DNA from: Inquilinus limosus
Lineage (GTDB): Bacteria; Pseudomonadota; Alphaproteobacteria; DSM-16000; Inquilinaceae
Length of the DNA: 64,000 nucleotides
NCBI RefSeq assembly: GCF_002195995.1
Contig: NZ_NHON01000025.1
Span: 1-64,000 of the forward strand
Reading direction: 5' to 3'
Positions 25,448 to 35,500 of the stretch are shown here, piece by piece (the stretch's first letter is position 1; each line of letters starts with the position of its first letter). The position numbers were made by a program, and so were the translations under genes. Under the pieces are notes generated by a model. The model saw only the letters and a program-made list of their open reading frames with translations, was not told the origin of the DNA and made no database searches.

Positions 25448-25951
25448 ATGCGCCGATCCATCACCGCCCTGTTCCTCGCTCTCGCCGCGGCCATGCCGTC
25501 CACGGCCCAGGCCGCCGGCAGCGGCCAGCCGGTGCCGCGATTCGTCTCCCTGCGCTCGGACGAGGTGAATCTCCGCACCGGCCCGGGCGAGCGCTACCCG
25601 GTCGAATGGGTGGTCAGCAAGAAGGGCCTGCCGGTCGAGGTGATCGCCGAATTCGACACCTGGCGCCGCGTGCGCGACTGGGAGGGGATCGAGGGCTGGG
25701 TCCACCAGGCCCTGCTGACCCGCCGGCGCACCCTGGTGGTGACCGGCAAGGAGGATCAGCCGATCTACAACGAGCCCAGCGAGGGCTCCGGCCTGATGGC
25801 GAAGGCGGAGCCGGGGGTGCTGGGTTCGCTGCTGCGCTGCCCGGGCGACGGGGCGCAGGCCGACTGGTGCTATGTCGACCTCAAGGGCTATCGCGGCTGG
25901 ATGCGCCGGGCGTCGTTCTGGGGGGCGTATCCGGGCGAGAAGGTGGAGTAG
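25448..25951 (+). CDS. Secreted SH3-like domain protein
   Basis: A 167-residue protein with a Sec signal peptide (about 1-22, ending TAQAA) and two SH3-type repeats of the bacterial kind. The first is marked by FVSLRSDEVNLRTGPGERYP (about 35-54) and GWVHQALL, the second by RGWMRRASFWG near the C-terminus. Proteins of this type are periplasmic and often bind peptidoglycan. A single Cys pair (LLRCPG and DWCYVD) could form a disulfide. It follows the P1 peptidase gene by 56 nt and may share its transcript. A type D repeat starts 31 nt after the stop. Confidence 0.85.
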   Translation: MRRSITALFLALAAAMPSTAQAAGSGQPVPRFVSLRSDEVNLRTGPGERYPVEWVVSKKGLPVEVIAEFDTWRRVRDWEGIEGWVHQALLTRRRTLVVTGKEDQPIYNEPSEGSGLMAKAEPGVLGSLLRCPGDGAQADWCYVDLKGYRGWMRRASFWGAYPGEKVE

Positions 25952-25982
25952 GGCGCGGCGTCGAGCGTCTTCTCGCGCGTTT

Positions 25983-26112
25983 CCTCTCCCGCCTGGCGGG
26001 AGAGGTCGGGCTCGTGCAGCGAGACCGGGTGAGGGCTGGCCAGGCCTCGACAAAATCCCCTCACCCGGAGCCGCTTCGCGTCTCCGGCCTCTCCCGCAAG
26101 CGGAAGAGGCAA
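25983..26112. repeat. Dispersed intergenic repeat, type D copy 1
   Basis: A 130-nt element that starts CCTCTCCCGC and ends GCGGAAGAGGCAAC. Inner blocks GACCGGGTGAGGGCTGGCC and CCCCTCACCCGGAGCCGC face each other. The copy at 53983-54120 is nearly identical. It lies between the SH3 gene and trxA, which converge. Confidence 0.85.
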
Positions 26113-26186
26113 CACGTCACCACCTTGGCGAGATCGAGATGGCCCGATCCAGCCTAAGCCATCCCGCTCCGTAACCGCGGCCCAAC

Positions 26187-26213
26187 GAAAAAGCCCCGCC
26201 TTGCGGCGGGGCT
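26187..26213 (-). terminator. Rho-independent terminator of trxA
   Basis: On the minus strand, AGCCCCGCC (from 26213) and GGCGGGGCT (to 26192) form a 9-bp stem with a GCAA tetraloop, followed by TTTTTCG. It lies 29 nt after the trxA stop and has the same design as the ahcY terminator at 39101-39129. Confidence 0.85.
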
Positions 26214-26241
26214 CCTCGAATTCACAATCGTAGCGCGGGGA

Positions 26242-26562
26242 TCAGAGGTTGCTCTCGACCCACTGCGACAGCGCGCCCTTCGGCACGGCGCCGATCTTGG
26301 TGGCGGCGACCTGGCCGTCTTTGAACAGCATCAGGGTCGGGATGCCGCGCACGCCGTATTTCGGCGGGGTCAGCGGGTTCTCGTCGATGTTCAGCTTGAC
26401 GATGCTGACCTTGCCGCCCAGCTCGGCGGCGATCTCTTCCAGCGACGGGCCGATCATCTTGCAGGGGCCGCACCATTCGGCCCAGAAGTCCACCAGGACG
26501 GGGCCGGAGGCCTTCAGGACGTCGGTTTCGAAGCTGGTATCCGAGACGGGCTTCGTGCTCAT
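26242..26562 (-). CDS. trxA: Thioredoxin 1
   Basis: A 106-residue classical thioredoxin, the general cytoplasmic disulfide reductase. The active site WCGPCK is at about 33-38 within [18 protein letters not shown], and the cis-proline region is [11 protein letters not shown]. The start at 26562 fits the normal thioredoxin length; a longer upstream frame is not conserved-looking. It follows addA by 73 nt on the same strand, which is a common alphaproteobacterial arrangement, and ends at a strong hairpin terminator. Confidence 0.96.
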   Translation of the reverse strand: MSTKPVSDTSFETDVLKASGPVLVDFWAEWCGPCKMIGPSLEEIAAELGGKVSIVKLNIDENPLTPPKYGVRGIPTLMLFKDGQVAATKIGAVPKGALSQWVESNL

Positions 26563-26635
26563 GGGAATTCCTTGCTTAGGGGCGGGACGCCACCTCACCA
26601 CGTGGAGATAGGGTAGGGAGGGGAACGGAACAAGG

Positions 26636-29600
26636 TCAAGCCGATGCGCCCGGGGCATGCCGGTCCAGCGTTGCGGGCGGGAGCTCCATCAGCCTCGGAC
26701 CCTCGGTCCACAGCAGCGCGCAGCGTACTGTCCGGCCTGGATAAACCAGCCGCAGCGCCGCGCGGTAGGCGGCCATCTGCACCAGGTAGGCGCGCGGCAC
26801 CGACTCGATGCTGGCCGGCGGCGGGCGGTTGGTCTTGTAGTCGACCACCAGCACCGACTCGGGGGTCACCACCAGCCGGTCGATCTGGCCGGACAAAGCG
26901 CGGCCCTCGACCAGGCCGACCACCGGCACCTCGGCCCGGCTGCCGGGGCCGAACAGCGGCTCGAAGCCGGGCTGCGCCAGCACCGCCAGGGTGGTGGCCA
27001 CGATCTCCGCCTGCTCGGCCTCGTCGCGGCCGTGCTGTGGCCGGGCCAGGTAGCGCCGCGCCGCCGCCTCGCGCGCCTCGGGCGGCAGCTCGGGCAGCGC
27101 CTGCAGCAGGGCATGGATCAGCGCGCCGCGGCGGAACCGGCCCTGATCGCTGCCCTCCAGCGGCGACCGGGCCGGCGGCTCGGCCTCCGGCCGCGACGGG
27201 GTCAGCGGCCGGGTCGGGTCGGGCTCCGGCGGCGGCGGACGGTGCAGCCAGTCCGGCGGTGCCGCCCCGGCCGCCGCTTCCGGCGCCACCGCCTCGGGCC
27301 CGGCGATCCGGTCGGCCTGGGGCCGGTGCAGGCGCAGGCCCTCACCCTCGACGCCGTCGATCGCGACCGTCGCGGCGTCGGGCAGCGTCGCCAGCCCGTC
27401 GCGCACCAGATGGTACCAGCAGCCATCGGCCGGCTTGCCGCGCTCGGTGGCGTAGTGGCCCAGCAGGTACAGCCGGTCCTCGGCCCGGGTCAGGGCGACA
27501 TACAGCAGGCGGCGATACTCCTGGTCGCGGCGGCGATCGGCGCGCTCCATCGCCTCGCGATAGGCGGGCGGCCGGTCGGCGGCGCGCGGCGCCCATAGCG
27601 GCACCGGCAGCGCCCCCGCGACCGAATCCGGCTCCGGCCACAGGATCTTCTCCCCGGCCCGGGCGCCGCCGCGCGGCATGCCGACCAAATCGGGCAGGAT
27701 CACGATCGGCGCCTGCAGGCCCTTCGATCCGTGCACGGTCATGATCCGCACCTGGCCGCCGGCCTGCTCCTGCTCGCGCTTGACCTCGGTGGTGCCGGTC
27801 TCCAGCCAGTGCAGGAAGCGCTGCAGCGACGGCGGCAACTGCCGCTCGAAGCCCAGGGCCAGCGACAGGAACTCGTCCAGCGGGTCCTCGGCCTCGGGCC
27901 CCAGCCGGCCCAGCATGGCGCGACGGCCGGAGATCGGGTCGCCCGGGCAGGGCCGGGCCAGCACGCCGGAGAACAGCTCGAACGGCGCCTGGAAATCGAC
28001 CCGGTCCAGGATCTCCGCCAGCCAGGCCCGGGTCGCCTTCACCGCCGGGTCGGGCGACGCCGCCATGGCGGCCCACAGCGCGCCGCGCCTTCCATGGGCC
28101 AGGGCGAACAGCCGGTCGTCGTCGAAGCCGACCAGCGGGCCCTTCAGCAGCTCGGCCAGGGACAGATCGTCCTCCGGCAGCAGCAGGAAGCGGGCCAAGG
28201 CCATCAGGTCCATCACCGCCAGCTGCTCGGTCAGCACCATCCGGTCCATGCCGCCGACCGGCACGTCTGCCGCCTTCAGGGCGCGCATCAGCTCGACGAA
28301 GAAGCGGTTGCGGGTGCGCACCAGGATCAGCACGTCGCCGGGGCGGATCGGCCGGCCCTGGGATTCCAGGATCGTGCCGTCGCGCAGCCAGCCGGCGATG
28401 CGGGCCGCGATCAGCCGCGCCAGCCGGGCGCCGGGGTCGCTGATGCCACGCTGCTCGGTCGGCGGCTCCCAGGCCGGCGGTTCGTCGCTCTCGCTGGGGC
28501 CCAGGAGCGGCCACAGCTCGACCAGCCCGCCATGCAGCCGCCGCCGCTCCGACACGAAATGGCGCGGCGGCTCCGGCGCCACCCCGTCCAGCGCCGGGTC
28601 GCGGGCGAAGACGGCGTCGACCAGCTCCAGCACGGCGGAGACCGAGCGGAACGAGGTCTCCAGCGGGATGGTGTGGAACGGCCGCTCGGCCTCGCGGCTG
28701 CGCCGGTCGAACAGGCCGTGCACGCGGCTGAACTCGGCCGGGTCGGCGCCCTGGAAGCTGAAGATCGACTGCTTCTCGTCGCCGACGACGAAGATTGTGC
28801 GGTCGGCATCCTCGCGGGCGCCGAATCCTGCGAAGAACTCCGCCGTCAGGGCCTCGACCACGCGCCACTGCTCCGGGCTGGTGTCCTGCGCCTCGTCGAT
28901 CAGCACATGGTCGATGCCGCCGTCGAGCTTGAACAGCACCCAGGCGGACTTGCCCGGCCGCTCCAGCAGGTCGCCGGCCTGCAGGATCAGGTCGTCATAG
29001 TCCAGCAGCGCCCGCCGCGCCTTCTCCGCCCGGTAGCGCTCGATCAGCGCCGCGCCCAGGGCCAGCAGGGCGGCGGTGGCGTCGGCGGTGCCGGCGGCGC
29101 GCAGCCGCTCGGTCAGCGCCAGGATGCGCTCGGCCTCGGCCTGCAGCGCGTCCAGCACGCCGGGCACGGCGGCGACGGCCTTGGTGGCCAGGCGGGCACG
29201 GATGCTGCCGTCGGTCGCGGTCAGGAAGGCGTCGCGGTAGTCGCCGAAACCGACGACCCGTCCGTCCGGCTTCTCCAGCCAGTTGGCGATGGCGGTGCCG
29301 CGGTCCTGATCGGTCTTGGCGCCGGCCAGCAGGGCATAGGCCGCCGCGCGCACCGCCTCGCAGTCCAGGGCGGAATCGGCACAGGCGTCGCGCAGCAGGC
29401 TGTCGGCGGTGGCGCCCTCGGGCAGGTCCAGCAGGGCGCGGATCCCGGCGACAAGCGAGTCCCGCCCGCCATGCTCGTCCAGCAGGCGGGTCAGCTGGCC
29501 GCGCTCGGCCACCAGGGCGCGCACGATCTCGCTGAACTCGTCGGCGCCGACCGAGGCGGCGACGCGGTCGACCGCCCAGCCGAGGCCGTCATCCGCCAGC

Positions 29601-30091
29601 ACCTGGCGGCGCACCCGCTCCAGCATCTCGGCGGCGCTGCGGTCGTCGATCAGCTCGAATTGCGGCGGCAGCCCGGCCTCGACCGGGAAGCGGCGCAGCA
29701 ACGACTGGCAGAAGCTGTGGACGGTCTGGATGCGCATGCCGCCGGGCACGTCGAGGACGCGGGCGAACAGCCGCCGCGCCTCGGTCTGCACCGCGGTGGC
29801 GGGCGGCGCGCCCATCAGATCGGCCAGGGCCAGCTGCAGCGCGTCGTCCGGCATTGTGGCCCAGCGCGCCAGGGTGGCGGCGATGCGGTTGGCCATCTCG
29901 GCCGCGGCGGCGCGGGTGAAGGTGATGCACAGGATGCGGTCGGGCGGCGTGCCGGCCAGCATCAGCCGCAGCACCCGGTCGGTCAGCACCTTGGTCTTGC
30001 CGGTCCCGGCCGAGGCGCCGACCCAGACCGACTGTTTGGGATCGGACGCCTCGCGCTGCGTCGCCGTCGGGTCGGGGCGGATCGCGCTCAT
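26636..30091 (-). CDS. addA: Double-strand break repair helicase-nuclease AddA
   Basis: A 1151-residue UvrD-like helicase with a C-terminal RecB-type nuclease, of the AddA length. Walker A is [16 protein letters not shown] (about 24-39); [25 protein letters not shown] (Walker B) and [16 protein letters not shown] follow. The conserved [14 protein letters not shown] and [16 protein letters not shown] motifs mark helicase domain 2, and [12 protein letters not shown] is the nuclease motif with Asp and Lys. With AddB it degrades DNA ends to Chi and loads RecA. The ATG at 30091 overlaps the addB stop by 4 nt. Confidence 0.96.
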   Translation of the reverse strand: MSAIRPDPTATQREASDPKQSVWVGASAGTGKTKVLTDRVLRLMLAGTPPDRILCITFTRAAAAEMANRIAATLARWATMPDDALQLALADLMGAPPATAVQTEARRLFARVLDVPGGMRIQTVHSFCQSLLRRFPVEAGLPPQFELIDDRSAAEMLERVRRQVLADDGLGWAVDRVAASVGADEFSEIVRALVAERGQLTRLLDEHGGRDSLVAGIRALLDLPEGATADSLLRDACADSALDCEAVRAAAYALLAGAKTDQDRGTAIANWLEKPDGRVVGFGDYRDAFLTATDGSIRARLATKAVAAVPGVLDALQAEAERILALTERLRAAGTADATAALLALGAALIERYRAEKARRALLDYDDLILQAGDLLERPGKSAWVLFKLDGGIDHVLIDEAQDTSPEQWRVVEALTAEFFAGFGAREDADRTIFVVGDEKQSIFSFQGADPAEFSRVHGLFDRRSREAERPFHTIPLETSFRSVSAVLELVDAVFARDPALDGVAPEPPRHFVSERRRLHGGLVELWPLLGPSESDEPPAWEPPTEQRGISDPGARLARLIAARIAGWLRDGTILESQGRPIRPGDVLILVRTRNRFFVELMRALKAADVPVGGMDRMVLTEQLAVMDLMALARFLLLPEDDLSLAELLKGPLVGFDDDRLFALAHGRRGALWAAMAASPDPAVKATRAWLAEILDRVDFQAPFELFSGVLARPCPGDPISGRRAMLGRLGPEAEDPLDEFLSLALGFERQLPPSLQRFLHWLETGTTEVKREQEQAGGQVRIMTVHGSKGLQAPIVILPDLVGMPRGGARAGEKILWPEPDSVAGALPVPLWAPRAADRPPAYREAMERADRRRDQEYRRLLYVALTRAEDRLYLLGHYATERGKPADGCWYHLVRDGLATLPDAATVAIDGVEGEGLRLHRPQADRIAGPEAVAPEAAAGAAPPDWLHRPPPPEPDPTRPLTPSRPEAEPPARSPLEGSDQGRFRRGALIHALLQALPELPPEAREAAARRYLARPQHGRDEAEQAEIVATTLAVLAQPGFEPLFGPGSRAEVPVVGLVEGRALSGQIDRLVVTPESVLVVDYKTNRPPPASIESVPRAYLVQMAAYRAALRLVYPGRTVRCALLWTEGPRLMELPPATLDRHAPGASA

Positions 30092-33033
30092 CCCTCGCCA
30101 CCTCCCGCCGACCATTCCTTGACCCGGGCCAGATGGGCGTAGTCGGAGAAGCGGGGCGCCAGGCCGCGCGGCTGGGACAGATAGGGCGTCTCCGGCAGGT
30201 CGAAGCGGGCGATCAGCCTCATCAGCCCGCCCAGCGCCTGGTCGGCCAGGGCGGCGAAATCGCCCTCGGCCGGCTTCACCGGCTTGACCTCGCCGGGCGT
30301 GGCGGCGCCGGACAGGCGCCAATGCTCCAGCCCGGCCACCGGCACGCCCGCAGGCACGCCGGGGAAGCCGCCGTCGCGGATCATCATAGCCTCCAGCGGC
30401 AGCTGCGGCTGGTGGCCGGCCAGGATGGTCTCGTTCGACGGCACCACGCCGGTCTTGTAGTCGACCACCACCAGCCCGTCCGGCCCCTGGTCGATGCGGT
30501 CGGCGACGCCGGACAGGGCGAAGGCCCCGCCCGGGGCGGGCAGGGTGACCAAGCCCTTCTGCTCGGTCAGGATCGCGCGCCGCCCGGCCGCGCGCAGCCG
30601 GCCTTCGGTCTCGACGAACCAGGCGGCGATCCGGGCGAAGCGCGGCCACCAGAAGGTGCGGATGTCCGGCCCCGGCGGCAGCCTGGCGAACTCCGCCCGG
30701 CCCAGCACCAGAAGGCGCTCCAGCGCGTCCGGCGGCAGCGCGTCCGGATGGGCCTGGACGAGCGCGGCCAGGGCGGCGTGGATGGCGGTGCCGCGCTCCG
30801 ACGCGCCCGGCTCGGCCTCGATCGGGTCCAAGGGCTCCAGCCCCAGCACCATGCGGGCGTAGATGGCGTAGGGGTCCTGCATCCAGACCGAGATCTGGGT
30901 CACCGACAGGCGCCGCGGCCGCGCCTCGACCGGCGGCTTCGGCCGCGGCGGTGCCACCGGCCGCACCGCCTCGGGCTCGTCGATGTGCCGGGCCAGCGCG
31001 CGCCAGTCGCGCGCCGGTGGAGTCAGGGCCAGGCCGGCGCCGTCCAGCACCGCCTGCAGCCGCAGCAGCCAGCGCGACGGCACGGTCGGCGTGCCCTCCA
31101 CCTTCTCCGCCCGGGTCAGGAAGACCTCGGTCCCGGCGGCGGCCTGGGCGAAGTCGTTGGCGGCCAGGCCGATGCGCCGCTCCGGCGCCGGCAGGCCGAA
31201 TTGCCGCCGCATCGGCCGCGACAGCCAGGGATCGGCGGCGGGCACGCCGGGCCAGGTGCCCTCGTTCAGCCCGCCCAGCACGATGCGGTCGAACCGCGCC
31301 ATCCGCGCCTCGACCGGGCCCAGGATCGCCAGCCGCGGATGCCGGCCCCAGCGCGGCCGCACCACCGCCCCGTCCATCATCGCCTCGAACAGGCCGGGCC
31401 AGTCGGGGCCGGGAATGGCCGGGAAGCCGTCGAAGCCGGCGAGCAGCTCGTCGGCCAGCGCCTGCGCCGCCTCGCCATCCTCGGCCCGCCACAGCCGGGC
31501 GGGGCCGGGCTCGGCATCAGTGGCGGCCAGGGCCTCGGCGCAGGTGATGTGCAGCCGCAGCAGCTCGGCCGGGGATTGGCTGTCGTCCCGCACCGCTTCG
31601 ATGAAGGGGCTCAGGATGCCGCCGACCTTGTCCAGCCAGACGGCCAGCGCCGGGCCGCCGCCGGCCGCCAGCGCCGCCTGCAGCCCGGCGATGCCGGGCT
31701 CCGGCGCCGGGCCGCGCAGCACCTCGCGCTCCAGCCGGCGCAGCGCCTCGCGGAACAGGCCGATCGGCTCGCCGCCGGCCGCCAGAGGATGCTTCAGCAG
31801 CGCCAGCACCGACAGCGGCGAGGCGTCGCGGAAGGCAACGTCGCCGACCAGCCGCAGATAGGCGCCGACCGGGGTGTCGGCCAACGGCCGGCCGGCCGAA
31901 TCGTCGACCGCCACCTGCCAGCGGGTCAGGTCGGCGGCCACCCGGCGGGCCAGGTCCCGGTCCGGCGTCACCAGCGCGGCGGTGCGGCCCGGCGTCTCCA
32001 GCACCTCGCGCAGCAGCAGGGCGATGACGCCCGCCTCCTCCTGCGCCGTGGCGCAGTCGATCCGGGTGAGGCCGCTCAGCGCCGCGGCGTCCAGCCCGGC
32101 GGGGTGGCGCCAGGCATCGGTGGTGGCGGCCGGGCGCATCACCTCGCGCAGCAGCACGGTGCGGTCCGGCCCGCCGACGGCCGTGGGGTCGGGCCAGTCG
32201 GCGACCTGCGCCCGGTCGACGCCCAGCCCCTCCAGCATCCGTTTCAGCGGCTGCTGCGGGTGGCCGTCATCGAGCTGGTCCCAGCTCTCGCCATCCATGA
32301 AGCGGTCCAGGCCTGGCAGGACCAGCGCACCCTGCGGCAGCGTGGCGACCACGCGCAGCAGCCCGATCTCCGCCGGGTTGGTGCCCAAGAGGCCGGCGGC
32401 TATCACCGGGTCGGCCGGCGGCGCGGCCTGCCAGGCCTCGGCCTGGGCCCGGGTCAGCCGGGCGCGCCATTCGGCCGGGTCGAGGGCGTCGAGGTCCTTC
32501 AGCACCTCGGGCCAGGCGGTGGTGACGATGCGCAGGAACTCCAGCGTCTCCTGCCAATGCTCGGCCAGCTCCTCCGGCACCAGCCCGTCCAGCCGGTCGA
32601 AGCCCAGCCCCTCGGCCTGCACCTCGTCCAGCAGCCGGGCCAGCGCCGCCGCCAGATGCATCGCCTGGTCGGCGCCGACCTGCGGGTCCGGCCGGGCCAG
32701 CACCAGCCGGGCCAGCAGGATCTGCCGCTGCCGCGGCTGGATCGCCGGCGGCAGCGCCAGCGCCTCGGCCACCGCCGGGGTCTCGCCGGCGGCCAGGCCC
32801 AGCGCGTCGGCGTCGATGTCGCCGACCGGCAGCAGCCGGGGCAGCAGCAGCGGCTTGCCCTCCGCCGCGCGCAGAAAGGCGTCCCGCAGGGTGGTGCCGG
32901 CCCGGCGGCTGGGCAGCAGCACGGTCATGGCGCCCAGCGCCAGCGGATCGCCCGCCGCCCGGGCCAGCAGGCCGCGGGCCAGGGCGTCGGCCACGCCGCC
33001 GCCGGCCGCGATGGTGTAGATTCGCGGGGTCAC
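30088..33033 (-). CDS. addB: Double-strand break repair protein AddB
   Basis: A 981-residue AddB of the alphaproteobacterial type, partner of AddA. The N-terminal [19 protein letters not shown] and [16 protein letters not shown] segment represents the helicase-like but inactive domain. The C-terminal nuclease domain shows the RecB family VVDYKTG motif. The [11 protein letters not shown] and [18 protein letters not shown] segments are characteristic. Translation starts at a GTG at 33033 that overlaps the tsaE stop by 4 nt. The tsaE-addB-addA order with both 4-nt overlaps indicates one operon. Confidence 0.94.
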   Translation of the reverse strand: MTPRIYTIAAGGGVADALARGLLARAAGDPLALGAMTVLLPSRRAGTTLRDAFLRAAEGKPLLLPRLLPVGDIDADALGLAAGETPAVAEALALPPAIQPRQRQILLARLVLARPDPQVGADQAMHLAAALARLLDEVQAEGLGFDRLDGLVPEELAEHWQETLEFLRIVTTAWPEVLKDLDALDPAEWRARLTRAQAEAWQAAPPADPVIAAGLLGTNPAEIGLLRVVATLPQGALVLPGLDRFMDGESWDQLDDGHPQQPLKRMLEGLGVDRAQVADWPDPTAVGGPDRTVLLREVMRPAATTDAWRHPAGLDAAALSGLTRIDCATAQEEAGVIALLLREVLETPGRTAALVTPDRDLARRVAADLTRWQVAVDDSAGRPLADTPVGAYLRLVGDVAFRDASPLSVLALLKHPLAAGGEPIGLFREALRRLEREVLRGPAPEPGIAGLQAALAAGGGPALAVWLDKVGGILSPFIEAVRDDSQSPAELLRLHITCAEALAATDAEPGPARLWRAEDGEAAQALADELLAGFDGFPAIPGPDWPGLFEAMMDGAVVRPRWGRHPRLAILGPVEARMARFDRIVLGGLNEGTWPGVPAADPWLSRPMRRQFGLPAPERRIGLAANDFAQAAAGTEVFLTRAEKVEGTPTVPSRWLLRLQAVLDGAGLALTPPARDWRALARHIDEPEAVRPVAPPRPKPPVEARPRRLSVTQISVWMQDPYAIYARMVLGLEPLDPIEAEPGASERGTAIHAALAALVQAHPDALPPDALERLLVLGRAEFARLPPGPDIRTFWWPRFARIAAWFVETEGRLRAAGRRAILTEQKGLVTLPAPGGAFALSGVADRIDQGPDGLVVVDYKTGVVPSNETILAGHQPQLPLEAMMIRDGGFPGVPAGVPVAGLEHWRLSGAATPGEVKPVKPAEGDFAALADQALGGLMRLIARFDLPETPYLSQPRGLAPRFSDYAHLARVKEWSAGGGEG

Positions 33034-33500
33034 GGCCCCTCGCGCAGGGCCCGGGCCAGGGCCGCGCCGCGGCCGCCCAGGCCGGTGATGGCGGCGATGC
33101 GGCCGTCGGCCTCGCCATGCGCCAGCTCGACCTTCAGCCGGTCGGCCGGGGTCAGCGGGCCAAGCCGGTCCGGCCATTCCACCAGGCAGATGCCCAGCCG
33201 CGCCTCGTCCCAGCCCAGCTCCAGCACCTCCTCCAGCGCCGCCAGCCGGTACAGGTCGAAATGCCACAGCGGGCCGGCCGGCAGGTCGTAGGTCTGGACC
33301 AGGGTGAAGGTCGGGCTCGGCACCTCGAGATCCGGCTCGCCGGCGGCGGCGCGGATCAGGGCGCGGGCCAGGAAGGACTTGCCGGCGCCCAAATCGCCGG
33401 CCAGCAGCACGATATCGCCGGGCCGCAGCAGCGCCGCCAGCCGTGCCGCCAGGGCTGCGGTCGCGGCTTCGTCCGGCAGGTCGAGGGTGAATCGGAACAT
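33030..33500 (-). CDS. tsaE: tRNA threonylcarbamoyladenosine biosynthesis protein TsaE
   Basis: A 156-residue ATPase that works with TsaB and TsaD to make t6A37 in ANN-decoding tRNAs. Walker A is [18 protein letters not shown] (about 43-60), and [36 protein letters not shown] and [11 protein letters not shown] follow in the usual order. The ATG at 33500 gives the family length; an in-frame start 36 nt upstream is also possible. It is the first gene of the addBA operon, divergent from the flavoprotein gene. TsaB/TsaD genes are not in the window. Confidence 0.94.
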   Translation of the reverse strand: MFRFTLDLPDEAATAALAARLAALLRPGDIVLLAGDLGAGKSFLARALIRAAAGEPDLEVPSPTFTLVQTYDLPAGPLWHFDLYRLAALEEVLELGWDEARLGICLVEWPDRLGPLTPADRLKVELAHGEADGRIAAITGLGGRGAALARALREGP

Positions 33501-33614
33501 CGGCCGATTGTTCGCATACCGGGGCAGATGCGTCACGCCCGCGTCGCATCGCGATGGTGCGCCCGGCCACAGAACCGGCTATCCCATCGAGGTCTGCAGC
33601 TCCGGAGAACCGCC

Positions 33615-34631
33615 ATGCCGACCCCGCACCGCACCGACGTCGCCATCATCGGGGCCGGCCCGGTCGGGCTGTTCGCGGTGTTCGAATGCGGCATGCTGAA
33701 GCTGCACTGCCATGTCGTCGATGTGCTCGACGTCCAGGGCGGGCAATGCGCGGCCCTCTATCCGGAAAAGCCGATCTACGACATCCCCGGCCAGCCGCGG
33801 ATCGAGGCGGCAGAGCTGATCGATAGGCTGGTGGCCCAGGCGGCGCCCTTCGCCCCGGTCTACCATCTCGGCCAGCGGGTCGAGACGCTGGCGCGGCAGC
33901 CGGACGGCCGCTGGCTGGTCGGCACCAGCGCCGGCACTGAGATCGACGCCGCGGCGGTGATCGTCGCCGCCGGGGTCGGCGCCTTCGGCCCGAACCGGCC
34001 GCCTTTGGCCGGGATCGAGGCCTACGAGAACCGCTCGGTCTTCTACATGGTGACGCGGAAGGAGGCGCTGCGCGGCAAGCGGGTGGTGGTGGCCGGCGGC
34101 GGCGACAGCGCGCTCGACTGGTCGATCCTCTTGGCCGACATCGCCGCCAAGGTCATGGTGGTGCACCGGCGCGACAAGTTCCGCGGCGCGCCGGACAGCG
34201 TGGCGAAGCTGCATGCCCTGGCCGAGGCCGGGAAGATCGAGCTGGTGACGCCCTACCAGCTGCACGGGCTGGAGGGGGCGGGCGGCCAGCTTTCCGCCGT
34301 CACCGTGGCGACGCTGGACGGCGAGGTGCGGCGGCTCGACGCCGACGTGCTGCTGCCCTTCTTCGGCCTGTCGATGAATCTGGGGCCGATCGCCGATTGG
34401 GGCCTGGCGCTGGACAAGAACCACATCGCCATCGACCAGGCGACGGCGGCGACCAGCGTGCCCGGCATCTTCGCGGTCGGCGACATCGCCACCTATCCGC
34501 ACAAGCTGAAGCTGATCCTGACCGGCTTCGCCGAGGCCGCCTCCGCCGCCCACGCCATCCACCCGCTCGCCCGCCCGGGCGAGGTGCTGCATTTCGAGTA
34601 TTCGACGACGTCCGGCGTGCCCGCGGCGTGA
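33615..34631 (+). CDS. Thioredoxin-reductase-like ferredoxin-NADP+ reductase
   Basis: A 338-residue two-domain flavoprotein. FAD-binding GAGPVGLFAVFEC (about 13-25) and VQGGQCAALYPEKPIYDIPG are typical of the thioredoxin-reductase-like ferredoxin reductases. The NADPH domain carries VVVAGGGDSALDWSILL (about 157-173) and HRRDKFRGAPDS. The CxxC of true thioredoxin reductase is missing, as expected for the FNR subgroup. The C-terminal GIFAVGDIATYPHKLKLI is the second FAD motif. It would move electrons between NADPH and ferredoxin. FdxA, a possible partner, is encoded far away at 62586. It is divergent from tsaE. Confidence 0.93.
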   Translation: MPTPHRTDVAIIGAGPVGLFAVFECGMLKLHCHVVDVLDVQGGQCAALYPEKPIYDIPGQPRIEAAELIDRLVAQAAPFAPVYHLGQRVETLARQPDGRWLVGTSAGTEIDAAAVIVAAGVGAFGPNRPPLAGIEAYENRSVFYMVTRKEALRGKRVVVAGGGDSALDWSILLADIAAKVMVVHRRDKFRGAPDSVAKLHALAEAGKIELVTPYQLHGLEGAGGQLSAVTVATLDGEVRRLDADVLLPFFGLSMNLGPIADWGLALDKNHIAIDQATAATSVPGIFAVGDIATYPHKLKLILTGFAEAASAAHAIHPLARPGEVLHFEYSTTSGVPAA

Positions 34632-34655
34632 GGCACGGGCGACCCTTCCCCTTGT

Positions 34656-34744
34656 GTCATTGCCGGGCTCGACCCGGCAATCCAGGGGCCACGAAGGGCT
34701 GTTCTCGACGGCCCCTGGATCCTCGGGTCAAGCCCGAGGATGAC
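34656..34744. repeat. Dispersed palindromic intergenic repeat, type A copy 2
   Basis: Runs from GTCATTGCCGGGCTCGACCCGGC to GGGTCAAGCCCGAGGATGAC, with ATCCAGGGGCC and GGCCCCTGGAT inside. It shares the inner GGCCCCTGGA block with types B and C and the outer arms with type A. It lies between the flavoprotein and the LysE gene, which converge. Confidence 0.85.
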
Positions 34745-34770
34745 AATGAGGGGGCCGATCCCCGCCGATC

Positions 34771-35376
34771 TCAGCCCAGCAGATCCGCCGCGATCGGGTA
34801 CAGCGAGGCGACCAGCAGCAGGGCCATGCCCAGGTTGAAGGCGCGGACGGCGGCGGGGGCGTGCAGCACCCGGCGCAGCGCCATGCCGAACAGGGCCCAG
34901 CAGCCGACGCTGGGCAGGTTCACCAGCCCGAACACCAATGTGACGATCGCCAGATTGCCCAGGAAGCCGGCCTGCGGCGTGTAGGTGGCGATGGCGCCCA
35001 CCGCCATCACCCAGGCCTTGGGGTTGACCCACTGGAACGCCGCGGCCTCCAGGAAGGTCATCGGCCGGCCGGATTCGCCGCCGGCCGCGATCGGCCCGGA
35101 GCGGGCGATCTTCCAGGCCAGGTACAGCAGGTACGCGGCGCCGCCGTATTTCAGCAGCTCGTACAGCAGCGGCCAGGCGGCGAAGGCGGCGCCCAGCCCC
35201 AGCCCGACCGCCGCCACCATCACCGTGAAGCCGACGGCGATGCCGACCATGTGCGGCACCGTGCGGCGGAAGCCGAAGCTGAGGCCGGAGGCGGTCAGCA
35301 TGATGTTGTTCGGCCCCGGTGTGATCGAGGTGACGAAGGCGAACAGCACGAAGGAGGAGAGCAGCTCTGGCGTCAT
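34771..35376 (-). CDS. LysE/RhtB-family amino acid exporter
   Basis: A 201-residue inner-membrane protein with about six helices, the family norm. The N-terminal LFAFVTSITPGPNNIMLTASG (about 10-30) holds the conserved PGPNN motif, and VNPKAWVMA (about 118-126) is the family signature after helix three. Members export amino acids, homoserine lactones or similar small molecules. The ATG at 35376 was chosen because the longer upstream frame adds a basic, non-membrane stretch. It is divergent from the aminotransferase gene at 35501, which may act on the same amino acid; that is inference. Confidence 0.9.
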   Translation of the reverse strand: MTPELLSSFVLFAFVTSITPGPNNIMLTASGLSFGFRRTVPHMVGIAVGFTVMVAAVGLGLGAAFAAWPLLYELLKYGGAAYLLYLAWKIARSGPIAAGGESGRPMTFLEAAAFQWVNPKAWVMAVGAIATYTPQAGFLGNLAIVTLVFGLVNLPSVGCWALFGMALRRVLHAPAAVRAFNLGMALLLVASLYPIAADLLG

Positions 35377-35500
35377 GGCCGCAGAGTGGCGCGACGGCGG
35401 GATCGAGACAATCGGAACATTGTCCCGAACAATTCGGTGATAGAGCAATGTCAATCTCCGTGCCACCCTCTGGCCGCACCGCCGCCCGAGGAGTTCCCCG

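Noticed and set aside
26636-31492. A 1618-codon frame, which would make AddA far longer
   Set aside because: The extra N-terminal residues are Gly/Arg/Ala low-complexity and overlap addB out of frame. The ATG at 30091 with the 4-nt addB overlap is the natural start.
27731-33291. Very long + strand frames (803 and 1052 codons) opposite addA and addB
   Set aside because: Low-complexity translations rich in Gln, Arg and Gly, with no motif, opposite well-conserved genes.
33615-34631. Call of thioredoxin reductase
   Set aside because: The redox CxxC motif in the NADPH domain is missing; it fits the ferredoxin-reductase subgroup better.
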